A stretch of 64,000 nucleotides of DNA, taken from the NCBI RefSeq assembly GCF_036934945.1, contig NW_027013513.1, forward strand, positions 150,664-214,663. The letters are read 5' to 3'. The notes beneath the pieces are model-generated. The model was not told where the DNA came from. It did no database searches and saw nothing but the letters and a program-made list of their open reading frames with translations. Source of the stretch: Oncorhynchus masou masou. Taxonomy: Eukaryota > Chordata > Actinopteri > Salmoniformes > Salmonidae. This document shows, piece after piece, positions 38,866-48,317 of the stretch. Positions within the stretch are counted from its first letter, which is position 1; each line of letters starts with the position of its first letter. The position numbers were made by a program, and so were the translations under genes.

Positions 38866-39240
38866 TGGACTAGAGGGAACGTAGGACAGAGTCAACAGGC
38901 CTCTGAACACTGGACTAGAGGGAACGGAGGACAGAGACAACAGGCCTCTGAACACTGGACTAGAGGGAACGGAGGACAGAGACAACAGGCCTCTGAACAC
39001 TGGACTAGAGGGAATGGAGGACAGAGACAACAGGCCTCTGAACACTGGACTAGAGGGAACGCAGGACAGAGTCAACAGGCCTCTGAACACTGGACTAGAG
39101 GGAACGTAGGACAGAGTCAACAGGCCTCTGAACACTGGACTAGAGGGAACGTAGGACAGAGACAACAGGCCTCTGAACACTGGACTAGAGGGAACGGAGG
39201 ACAGAGACAACTCTGCTGAGGAGTTCACAGGCCTCTGAAC
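38866..39240. repeat. 45-bp minisatellite (CCTCTGAACACTGGACTAGA)
   Basis: Eight units of CCTCTGAACACTGGACTAGA plus GGGAACGTAGGACAGAG and TCAACAGG. Alternating GTAGGACAGAGTC and GGAGGACAGAGAC variants give two subtypes. The 15-codon period keeps one minus-strand frame open; this is not a gene. Confidence 0.93.
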
Positions 39241-39408
39241 ACTATCCGTGTACCATTTCAGTTATAAACATACGTTACACTTTGCATTCATTTCAATCAA
39301 TCTTAGAGTTTACTGGTGATGGGAGAAAAACACTGGCATTGCGACAAGGGAAATCTGCAATACAATGAACTGCCCAGATGAACAAAAGGCCCAACTCAAG
39401 AGGTGGAG
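39241..39408. other. Unique intron spacer
   Basis: A 168-bp stretch between the 45-bp array and a SINE; nothing recognised. Confidence 0.5.
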
Positions 39409-39606
39409 GGCTCCCGAGTTGCGCAGCGGTCTATAAGGCACTGCATTTTAGTCACTACAGACCCTGGTTCGATTTCAGGCTGTATCACAACTGGCCGTGA
39501 TTGCGAGTCCCATAGGGCGGCGCACAATTGGCCCAGCGTCGTTCGGGATTAGGCCGTCATTGTAAATAAGAAGTTGTTCTGAACTAACTTGCGGAGTTAA
39601 ATAAAG
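39409..39606 (+). mobile_element. tRNA-derived SINE, salmonid type
   Basis: It starts GGCTCCCGAGTTGCGCAGCG, with a box A-like TTGCGCAGCGG near the start and a box B-like GGTTCGATTTC at 39,466-39,476. The body has GGCCGTGATTGCGAGTCCCA and GGCGGCGCACAATTGGCCCA. The tail reads TAAATAAGAAGTTGTTCTGA and ends in AGTTAAATAAAG. I recognise this as a SINE family abundant in salmonids. The middle appears to lack a short piece before TAGGCCGTCATTG. It sits in the kcnmb4 intron in the antisense direction to the gene, and a minisatellite begins about 20 bp after its tail. Confidence 0.85.
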
Positions 39607-39627
39607 AAGAGTGTCCTGGATACAAGC

Positions 39628-40287
39628 CCCAGGTGTACCAGGTGTACCAGGCCCCAGGTGTATCAGGTGTACCAGGCCCCAGGTGTACCAGGTGTACCAG
39701 GCCCCAGGTGTATCAGGTGTACCAGGCCCCAGGTGTACCAGGTGTACCAGGCCCCAGGTGTACCAGGTGTACCAGGTCCCAGGTGTACCAGGTGTACCAG
39801 GCCCCAGGTGTACCAGGTGTACCAGGCCCCAGGTGTACCAGGTGTACCAGGCCCCAGGTGTACCAGGTGTACCAGGCCCCAAGTGTACCAGGTGTACCAG
39901 GCCCCAGGTGTACCAGGCCCCAGGTGTACCAGGCCCCAGGTGTACCAGGTGTACCAGGTGTACCAGGCCCCAGGTGTACCAGGCCCCAGGTGTACCAGGT
40001 GTACCAGGCCCCAGGTGTACCAGGTGTACCAGGTGTACCAGGCCCCAGGTGTACCAGGTGTACCAGGCCGCAGGTGTACCAGGCCCCAGGTGTACCAGGC
40101 CCCAGGTGTCCCAGGTGTACCCGGCCCCAGGTGTACCAGGCCCCAGGTGTACCAGGCCCCAGGTGTACCAGGTGTACCAGGCCCCAGGTGTACCAGGCCC
40201 CAGGTGTACCAGGTGTATCAGGCCCCAGGTGTACCAGGCCCCAGGTGTACCAGGTGTACCAGGCCCCAGGTGTACCAGGTGTACCAT
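39628..40287. repeat. AGGTGTACC/AGGCCCC composite minisatellite (16-25 bp)
   Basis: Built from a 9-bp AGGTGTACC and a 7-bp AGGCCCC in irregular order: (9+9+7) is commonest, with 9+7 and 9+9+9+7 forms. Early units have AGGTGTATC. Six overlapping open frames (Val-Pro-Gly or Tyr-Gln rich) are artefacts of this repeat. Located just after the SINE tail. Confidence 0.96.
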
Positions 40288-41250
40288 GAGACCCACACGG
40301 TCTGCAACAGTACGTGTTGATTCCTTGAGTCACACTTTCTCAACAAGATCCAATGGGCCTCCAAAAATAGCCACTGCAGGGATGATTGGCCACGGATAAG
40401 TGTTGATAAGTGGTGTTCCCAGACTACTCCCTACAGTGCATGAACATGTCACGTCCTGCCCCACAGGAAATGGATCCACAGCAGGCGACAGACTCTCCCA
40501 TCACCACACAGCTGACGACCAGATGCATCTTGTGACTTCACTGCCTGTCCTGCTACTGTCTTTGCCATATTGGCTTTGTCGAATGTAAGTTATGTTAAGA
40601 GTTAAGACTTACTGCAGGAACATATTACACGTGAAAATAGCAATAGTTAGTTGAAAAAGAACAAGAGAGGGTTTTTGAAAGGCGGCCACATGACATTTTT
40701 ACACCTTGGCCATCTGGTTCTCACTGCTTCACCCTAAAAGAGACTGCAGACTAAGCCTGTCCTGACAAACAATCCATCTTCCAGTTTGCCCGGACGGGTC
40801 TCAAATCTCTAGAATCTCTTTTGAGGAAAAAAAGTGTTTGTGTCATACTTCAGCGAACACGTGTTTGGTCTCGTGACAGCTCTGAAGGTGCTGCTGTATA
40901 ACCAGGGAGCGTGGCAACATGTATTGTGGGTTGACAAAGTACTGTAGACACTTCTTCTGTGGTGGTTGAGAGAAGCACCGGGATTCAGCTTCTCTCTGTT
41001 GGAATTGGATTTCACTTCCTGAATTGACAAATCCTCCTGTATTAAACTCGGTGTGAGACATGTCTTGAGAGAGGGTTATTGTAATCAGAATGAGAGCAGG
41101 GAAGGTAGGTCTCTGTCACCTCTCAGAAGATGGAATTCTAACATTTTTGTATTCTGCTTTATTAAATTGTCGTTGATGTATGCTCCCATCAGTGGGAGCG
41201 GTAGGGGAGGGGCTCACCTCTCAGAAGACAGAATACTTATATTGTTGTAT
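40288..41250. other. Unique intron sequence, about 960 bp
   Basis: No exon or element recognised. Small open frames (60-90 residues) lack domains. A short CACCTCTCAGAAGATGGAAT motif at about 41,117 recurs near 41,216 and 41,529, so 41.1-41.6 kb has a local duplication into which the 15-bp array has grown. Confidence 0.5.
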
Positions 41251-41463
41251 TAGGGAAGGAAGTGAGCAGGAAGGAAGTGAGCAGGAAGGAAGTGAGCAGG
41301 AAGGAAGTGAGCAGGAAGAACTTGAGCAGGAAGGACGTGAGCAGGAAGGACGTGAGCAGGAAGGAAGTGAGCAGGAAGGACGTGAGCAGGAAGGACGTGA
41401 GCAGGAAGGAAGTGAGCAGGAAGGAAGTGAGCAGGAAGAATGTGAGCAGGAAGGACGTGAACA
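41251..41463. repeat. 15-bp minisatellite GGAAGGAAGTGAGCA
   Basis: About 14 units of 15 bp with AGT, CGT, ACTT and ATGT variants in the middle. Because 15 is a multiple of 3, all frames stay open (for example Glu-Gly-Ser-Glu-Gln repeats). Not coding. Confidence 0.93.
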
Positions 41464-41559
41464 TGATTGTTGATGTATTGTCTCATTCTTCTCAGTATGA
41501 GTGACATGGGGGTGGGGAGGAGGGGTCTCACCTCTCAAACGATGGAATTCTGACATGGT

Positions 41560-41960
41560 AGGGGAGGAGCTAACGGTAGAGGAGGGGCTAGTGGTAGGGT
41601 TTGTGTTAAGGGAGGGGCTAGTGGTAAGGTTTAGGGGAGGGGAGGGTCTAATAGTAGGGTTTAGGGTTACAGGAGGGGCTAGTGGTAGGGTTAGGGGAGG
41701 GGCTAGTGGTAGAGTTAGGGGAGGGGCTAGTGGTAGAGTTAGGGGAGTGGCTAGGGGAGGGTTAAGGGAGGGGATAGTGGTAGGGTTAGGGGAGGGGCTA
41801 GGGTAGGGTTTAGGGATAGGGGAAGGTCTAATAGTAGAGTTTAGGGTTGGGGAGGGGCTAGTGGTAGGGTTTAGGGTTAGGGGAGGGTCTAATAGTAGGG
41901 TTTAGGGTTAGGGGAGGGGCTAGTGGTAGGGGAGGGGCTAGCGGTAGGGTTTAGGGGAGG
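41560..41960. repeat. G-rich irregular repeat with TTAGGG motifs
   Basis: Irregular units of about 23-40 bp built on GGGGAGGGGCTAGTGGTAGG and GTTTAGGGTTAGGGG. TTAGGG occurs many times but never as a long pure run. The strand is rich in G-runs suitable for G-quadruplexes. It ends a few bases before the donor of the kcnmb4 exon. Confidence 0.85.
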
Positions 41961-41968
41961 GTCTTACC
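41961..41968 (-). promoter_or_regulatory. 5' splice donor of kcnmb4 exon
   Basis: Minus strand reads AAG then GTAAGAC, with the exon ending at 41,968 and GT at 41,967-41,966. This is near-consensus for a U1 site. The donor is phase 2 and pairs with the acceptor at 30,339. Confidence 0.85.
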
Positions 41969-42095
41969 TTCTCTGCTGGTTGAAGAAACAGGTGAAGGAT
42001 TGGGAGCTGACCTCTTTAGTCCAGTAGTCCTCCCACCACAGAACGTTGTCCTTGTTCTTCTGGTTGTCCCTCTCACATGGAGGAACGTACGAGCA
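41968..42095 (-). CDS. kcnmb4: kcnmb4 internal coding exon: BK channel beta-4 subunit, extracellular loop
   Basis: 128 bp, 42 codons plus two bases, entered in phase 0. The translation includes CSYVPPCERDNQKN and, near the end, SSQSFTCFFNQQR. This matches the second half of the large extracellular loop of vertebrate KCNMB4, with a CSY.PPC motif, an NQKN segment, a W..YW segment and a final TC.FNQ. The visible cysteines are those expected for the loop disulphides. It starts right after CTCTGTCCAG on the minus strand and ends at AAG/GTAAGA. Joined to the exon at 30,338 the codon reads through to the PDDV motif, which strongly supports a spliced gene. The exons coding for the N-terminus, first membrane segment and first half of the loop were not found to the right and probably lie beyond 64,000 or in missing sequence. 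Salmonids often have two kcnmb4 duplicates, and which one this is cannot be told. Confidence 0.9.
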
Positions 42096-42569
42096 CTGGA
42101 CAGAGAGAGAGTGAGAGAGTGAGAGAGTGAGAGAGAGAGAGAAAGGGAGGGAGGGAGAGGGAGGGAGGGAGAGAGAGAAAGAAAGAGAGAAAGAGAGAGA
42201 GGAAGAGGGAGAGAGGGAGGGAGGGAGAGATAGAGGGAGAGAGAGAGAGAGAGGCAGGGAGGGAGAGGGAGAGGGAGGGAGAGAGAGAAAGAAAGAGAGA
42301 GAGAGGAGGAGAGGAAGGGAGAGAGCGAGAGAGAGAAAGAAAGAGAGAGAGAGGAGGAGAGGAAGGGAGAGAGCGAGAGAGGGAGAGAGAGAAAGAAAGA
42401 GAGAGAGAGAGGAGGAGAGGGAGGGAGAGAGAAAGAGAGAAAGAGAAAGAGAGAGAGGCAGGGAGAGAGAGAAAGAAAGAAAGAGAGAGAGAGAGGAGGA
42501 GAGGGAGAGGGAGAGAGAGAGGAAGAGGGAGAGAGAGAGAGGAGGAGAGGAAGAGGGAGAGAGAGAGAG
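42096..42569. repeat. GA-rich low-complexity tract abutting the kcnmb4 acceptor
   Basis: About 470 bp of AG, GGGA, GAAA and occasional GC or GT dinucleotides; the minus strand is a long CT tract ending in CTGTCCAG at the exon. Internally it shows a weak period of about 60 bp (AGAGAGGAGGAGAGGAAGGG recurring). The tract therefore acts as the polypyrimidine tract of the acceptor by position. The 153-residue plus-strand Arg/Glu frame (42,127-42,588) is not a gene. Confidence 0.9.
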
Positions 42570-42589
42570 TGTTATACAGTGCTACTAGC

Positions 42590-42722
42590 CATAATGTAAT
42601 GCATCAAGACATAGGGTATCAAACACATCAAACACCTAGTTTCCCTGTGGTTGATACCGTTCCATTGACTCCATTCCAGCCATTAATATGAGTCATCCTC
42701 CCCTCAGCAGCCTCCACTGATC
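42590..42722. mobile_element. Fragment of a dispersed salmonid repeat
   Basis: GTTGATACCGTTCCATTGAC, CATTCCAGCCATTAATATGA and CCTCCCCTCAGCAGCCTCCA occur in order, a sequence I recall as widespread in salmonid genomes. Class unknown to me; identification is from memory. Confidence 0.5.
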
Positions 42723-42726
42723 GTGA

Positions 42727-43148
42727 CATAAACACATTCACACAGACATAAACACATTCACACAGACATAAACACATTCAAACAGACATAAACACATTCA
42801 CACAGACATAAACACATTCACACAGACATAAACACATTCACACAGACATAAACACATTCACACAGACATAAACACATTCACACAGACAGAAACACATTCA
42901 AACAGACATAAACACATTCACACAGACATAAACACATTCACACAGACATAAACACATTCACACAGACAGAAACACATTCACACAGACATAAACACATTCA
43001 AACAGACATAAACACATTCACACAGACATAAACACATTCAAACAGACATAAACACATTCAAACAGACATAAACACATTCACACAGACATAAACACATTCA
43101 CACAGACATAAACACATTCAAACAGACATAAACACATTCAAACAGACA
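42727..43148. repeat. 20-bp minisatellite ACATAAACACATTCACACAG
   Basis: 21 units of exactly 20 bp, with ACACAG and AAACAG ends and a few ACAGAAAC variants. It is among the most regular arrays here. Confidence 0.96.
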
Positions 43149-43275
43149 CTATTGACATAAACAGGGCAGCAAAAACCGTACTGTGCATGAGGTTGACAGG
43201 GCTGCAAAGGTCAACCAAGTCATCTTAAATGCAGATGTAAAAGAGACTCCAATTTTCCCTTGAACATGTGAGAAC
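43149..43275. other. Unique spacer
   Basis: About 127 bp between the 20-bp and 45-bp arrays; nothing recognised. Confidence 0.5.
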
Positions 43276-46188
43276 CGGGAGAGATACAGACACTGTCTAG
43301 AAGAGACTACAGGTGAGGACCGTGAGAGATACAGACACTGTCTAGAAGAGACTACAGGTGAGGACCGTGAGAGATATAGACACTGTCTAGAAGAGACTAC
43401 AGGTGAGGACCGTGAGAGATACAGACACTGTCTAGAAGAGACTACAGGTGAGGACCGTGAGAGATATAGACACTGTCTAGAAGAGACTACAGGTGAGGAC
43501 CGTGAGAGATACAGACACTGTCTAGAAGAGACTACAGGTGAGGACCGTGAGAGATACAGACACTGTCTAGAAGAGACTACAGGTGAGGACCGTGAGAGAT
43601 ACAGACACTGTCTAGAAGAGACTACAGGTGAGGACCGTGAGAGATACAGACACTGTCTAGAAGACACTACAGGTGAGGACCATGAGAGATACAGACACTG
43701 TCTAGAAGAGACTACAGTTGAGGACCATGAGAGATACAGACACTGTCTAGAAGAAACTACAGGTGAGGACAGTGAGAGATACAGACACTGTCTAGAAGAG
43801 ACTACAGTTGAGGACCATGAGAGATACAGACACTGTCTTGAAGAGACTACAGGTGAGGACCGTGAGAGATACAGACACTGTCTAGAAGACACTACAGGTA
43901 AGGACCGTGAGAGATACAGACACTGTCTAGAAGACACTACAGGTGAGGACCGTGAGAGATGCAGACACAGTCTAGAAACGACTACAGGTGAGGACCGTGA
44001 GAGATACAGACACAGTCTAGAAGACACTACAGGTGAGGACCGTGAGAGATACAGACACTGTCTAGAAGACACTACAGGTGAGGACCGTGAGAGATACAGA
44101 CACTGTCTAGAAGACAGGTGAGGATCGTGAGAGATACAGACACTGTCTAGAAGACAGGTGAGGATTGTGAGAGATACAGACACTGTCTAGGAGAAACTAC
44201 AGGTGAGGACCGTGAGAGATACAGACACAGTCTAGAAGAGACTACAGGTGAGGACCGTGAGAGATACAGACACTGTCTAGGAGAGACTACAGGTAAGGAC
44301 CGTGAGAGATACAGACACAGTCTAGAAGAGACTACAGGTGAGGACCGTGAGAGATACAGACACTGTCTAGAAGAGACTACAGGTGAGGGCCGTGAGAGAT
44401 ACAGACACAGTCTAGAAGAGACTACAGGTGAGGACCGTGAGAGATACAGACACTGTCTAGAAGAGACTACAGGTGAGGGCCGTGAGAGATACAGACACAG
44501 TCTAGAAGAGACTACAGGTGAGGACCGTGAGAGATACAGACACTGTCTAGAAGACACTACAGGTGAGGACCGTGAGAGATACAGACACTGTCTAGGAGAG
44601 ACTACAGGTGAGGACCGTGAGAGATACAGACATTGTCTAGAAGAGACTACAGGTGAGGACCGTGAGAGATACAGACACTGTCTAGAAGACACTACAGGTA
44701 AGGACCGTGAGAGATACAGACACTGTCTAGAAGACAGGTGAAGACCGTGAGAGATACAGACACTGTCTAGAAGACAGGTGAGGATCGTGAGAGATACAGA
44801 CACTGTCTAGAAGACAGGTGAGGATTGTGAGAGATACAGACACTGTCTAGGAGAAACTACAGGTGAGGACCGTGAGAGATACAGACACAGTCTAGAAGAG
44901 ACTACAGGTGAGGACAGTGAGAGATACAGACACAGTCTAGAAGAGACTACAGGTGAGGACCGTGAGAGATATAGACACTGTCTAGGATAGACTACAGGTG
45001 AGGACCGTGAGAGATACAGACACTGTCTAGAAGAGACTACAGGTGAGGACCGTGAGAGATACAGACACTGTCTAGAAGAGACTACAGGTGAGGACCGTGA
45101 GAGATACAGACACTGTCTAGAAGAGACTACAGGTAAGGACCGTGAGAGATACAGACACTGTCTAGAAGACACTACAGGTGAGGACCGTGAGAGATACAGA
45201 CACTGTCTAGAAGAGACTACAGGTGAGGACCGTGAGAGATACAGACACTGTCTAGAAGACAGTACAGGTGAGGACCGTGAGAGATACAGACACTGTCTAG
45301 GATAGACTACAGGTGAGGACCGTGAGAGATACAGACACAGTCTAGAAGAGACTACAGGTGAGGACCGTGAGAGATACAGACACTGTCTAGAAGAGACTAC
45401 AGGTGAGGATCGTGAGTGATACAGACACTGTCTAGAAGAGACTACAGGGGAGGACCGTGAGAGATACAGACACTGTCTAGAAGAGACTACAGGTGAGGAT
45501 CGTGAGTGATACAGACACTGTCTAGAAGAGACTACAGGGGAGGACCGTGAGAGATACAGACACTGTCTAGAAGAGACTACAGGTGAGGATCGTGAGTGAT
45601 ACAGACACTTTCTAGAAGAGACTACAGGGGAGGACCGTGAGAGATACAGACACTGTCTTGAAGAGACTACAGGTGAGGATCGTGAGAGATACAGACACTC
45701 TCTAGAAGACACTACAGGTGAGGACAGTGAGAGATACAGACACTGTCTAGGAGAGACTAGAGGTGAGGTCCGTGAGAGATATAGACACTGTCTAGAAGAC
45801 ACTACAGGGGAGGACCGTGAAAGATACAGACACTGTCTAGAAGACACTACAGGTGAGGACCGTGAGAGATATAGACACTGTCTAGAAGACAGGTGAGGAT
45901 CGTGAGAGATACAGACACTGTCTAGAAGACAGGTGAGGATTGTGAGAGATGCAGACACTGTCTAGAAGAGACTACAGGTGAGGACCGTGAGAGATACAGA
46001 CACTGTCTAGAAGACACTACAGGTGAGGACCATGAGAGATACAGACACTGTCTAGAAGACACTACAGGTGAGGACCATGAGAGATACAGACACTGTCTAG
46101 GAGAGACTACAGGTGAGGACCGTGAGAGATACAGACACTGTCTAGAACAGACTACAGGTGAGGACCATGAGAGATACAGACACTGTCT
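43276..46188. repeat. 45-bp minisatellite (GAGACTACAGGTGAGGACCG)
   Basis: About 64 units of GAGACTACAGGTGAGGACCG, TGAGAGATACAGACACTGTC and TAGAA. Most are 45 bp, and short units with AAGACAGGTGAGGATCGTGA occur in pairs near 44,111, 44,771 and 45,886. Between 45,400 and 45,620 a 90-bp dimer (GATCGTGAGTG with GGGGAGGACC) repeats three times. The minus strand is open for up to 383 residues (LYLSRSSPVVSSRQC period of 15), as expected for a 45-bp period. Not a protein. Confidence 0.96.
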
Positions 46189-46747
46189 ACATCCATTCTC
46201 TGGTTGATAAAGCCCTGAAGGTAATCCTCTACCCTCCATGGGAGATATAAGAAGCTTTTCTTCCGCGGCCTCGTCAAGCTGTCATTCTCCCTCAGTCTGT
46301 CTGAAATGACAACCTATTTCCATTACATTAACTATATAGTTCACTACTGTTGATGAAAGCCTATAGGCCTCTGGTTGAAAGTAGATCACTACCATATAAG
46401 GACAAGGGTTCCATTTGGGAGGCAATCCCAGTTTCACATCATTTTCCTCAGTCTACTTTTCAGGGCATGAAGAGCCAGAGCTGTGGGCACTGGAACAAAA
46501 CAGAACCCATGGGGTGTCTGATTGGAATCCAGTCGGAGGATAATCTTTCACCAGGGCAACAGGGTTTCCATGGAAATTCTCCGGTCGGGGCCGCGCAGTG
46601 CGAATTGGGGCAAGGGGAGTGAAGAAAGGGAAGCGGGGGAAGTCGGGGTAACTCATTCTCCTGATAATGGGGTGCTGGTTGGTCGGTGGTCACCATGACC
46701 TCTGCCACCATCACATAGACCATATTTGGTGAGATAGAAAGCCAGGT
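46189..46747. other. Unique sequence, about 560 bp
   Basis: No exon recognised. Near 46,370-46,425, TTGAAAGTAGATCACTACCA, TATAAGGACAAGGGTTCCAT and TTGGGAGGCAATCCC resemble a dispersed salmonid motif also related to the one near 8,185-8,240 (opposite strand). Short open frames on both strands have no domain. Confidence 0.5.
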
Positions 46748-48208
46748 ATGAACAACACTATAAATGACTCTATATCAGGTATGAACAACACTCTAAATGG
46801 TTCAATATCAGGAATGAACAAAACTCTAAATGATTCTATATCAGGAATGAACAACACTCTAAATGGTTCAATATCAGGAATGAACAAAACTCTAAATGAT
46901 TCTATATCAGGAATGAACAACACTCTTATTGACTCTATATCAGGAATGAACAACACTCTAAATGACTCTATATCAGGAATGAACAACACTCTAAATGGTT
47001 CAATATCAGGAATGAACAAAACTCTAAATGATTCTATATCAGAAATGAACAACACTCTAAATGACTATATCAGGAATGAACAACACTCTAAATGACTCTA
47101 TATCAGGAATGAACAACACTCTAAATGACTCTATATCAGGAATGAACAACACTCTAAATGACTCTATATCAGGAATGAACAACACTCTAAATGACTCTAT
47201 ATCAGGAATGAACAACACTCTAAATGACTCTATATCAGGAATGAACAACACTCTAAATGACTCTATATCAGAAATGAACAACACTCTAAATGACTCTATA
47301 TCAGGAATGAACAACACTCTAAATGACTCTATATCAGGAATGAACAACACTCTAAATGACTCTATATCAGGAATGAACAACACTCTAAATGACTCTATAT
47401 CAGGAATGAACAACACTCTAAATGACTCTATATCAGGTATGAACAACACTCTAAATGGTTCAATATCAGGAATGAACAACACTCTAAATGGTTCAATACC
47501 AGGAATGAACAACACTCTAAATGACTCTATATCAGGAATGAACAACACTCTAAATGGTTCAATATCAGGAATGAACAACACTCTAAATGGTTCAATATCA
47601 GGAATGAACAACACTCTAAATGACTCTATATCAGGAATGAACAACACTCTAAATGACTCTATATCAGGAATGAACAACACTCTTATTGACTCTATATCAT
47701 GAATGAACAACACTCTAAATGACTCTATATCAGGAATGAACAACACTCTAAATGACTCTATATCAGGAATGAACAACACTCTAAATGACTCTATATCAGG
47801 AATGAACAACACTCTAATTGGTTCAATATCAGGAATGAACAACACTCTAAATGGCTCTATATCAGGAATGAACAACACTCTAAATGGCTCTATATCAGGA
47901 ATGAACAACACTCTTATTGACTCTATATCATGAATGAACAACACTCTAAATGACTCTATATCAGGAATGAACAACACTCTAAATGACTATATCAGGAATG
48001 AACAACACTCTAAATGACTCTATATCAGGAATGAACAACACTCTAAATGACTCTATATCAGGAATGAACAACACTCTAAATGACTCTATATCAGGAATGA
48101 ACAACACTCTAAATGACTCTATATCAGGAATGAACAACACTCTAAATGACTCTATATCAGGAATGAACAACACTCTAAATGGCTCTATATCAGAAATGAA
48201 CAACACTC
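46748..48208. repeat. 33-bp minisatellite (AATGAACAACACTCTAAATG)
   Basis: About 44 units of AATGAACAACACTCTAAATG plus ACTCTATATCAGG (33 bp), with GGTTCAATATCAGG variants mainly at the left and centre. A shortened ATGACTATATCAGG unit occurs at 47,061 and again 922 bp later at 47,983, marking an internal block duplication. The 11-codon period leaves both strands open; not coding. Confidence 0.96.
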
Positions 48209-48317
48209 CTTCTCTGTGGCCGACATGAGTAAGACATTTAAATGTGTTAACCCTCGCAAGGCAATCGCCACCACACTGCACACTGCCCTATCCCAATCTG
48301 GACAAGAGGAATACCTA

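Larger units (their letters stand above)
30339..41967 (-). other. kcnmb4 intron between the two recognised coding exons
   Basis: An 11,629-bp intron inferred from matched GTAAGA donor (41,967-41,962) and CAG acceptor (30,341-30,339), both phase 2. Its content is mostly tandem repeat (listed separately), plus one SINE and SINE-derived sequence. Near its 3' end, 30,379-30,763 is unique sequence with no gene seen, though it holds a short open frame at 30,414-30,647 on the plus strand without recognisable domain. Confidence 0.75.

Noticed and set aside
39466..39476. Functional tRNA gene
   Set aside because: Box A/B-like motifs belong to a SINE with a non-tRNA body and tail; no cloverleaf was found.
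39475..40399. Collagen-like or elastin-like VPG repeat frames
   Set aside because: Produced by AGGTGTACC/AGGCCCC units; five or more overlapping frames on both strands.
42127..42588. 153-residue Arg/Glu frame
   Set aside because: GA-rich low-complexity tract beside the exon; not a protein.
43149..43275. Candidate upstream exon of kcnmb4
   Set aside because: Minus-strand translation gives no match to the TM1 or first-loop motifs expected.
43149..46239. Long minus-strand frames with a 15-residue LYLSRSSPVVSSRQC period
   Set aside because: A 45-bp tandem repeat keeps one frame open by arithmetic. No start context, signal or domain; units change by DNA slippage without regard to codons.
46189..46747. 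Candidate upstream exon of kcnmb4 or other gene
   Set aside because: No KCNMB motif in any frame; open frames on both strands are short and without domains.
46748..48228. MNNTLNDSISG 11-residue repeat protein
   Set aside because: 33-bp array open on both strands; no unique ends or domain. Frame breaks occur at ordinary unit indels.
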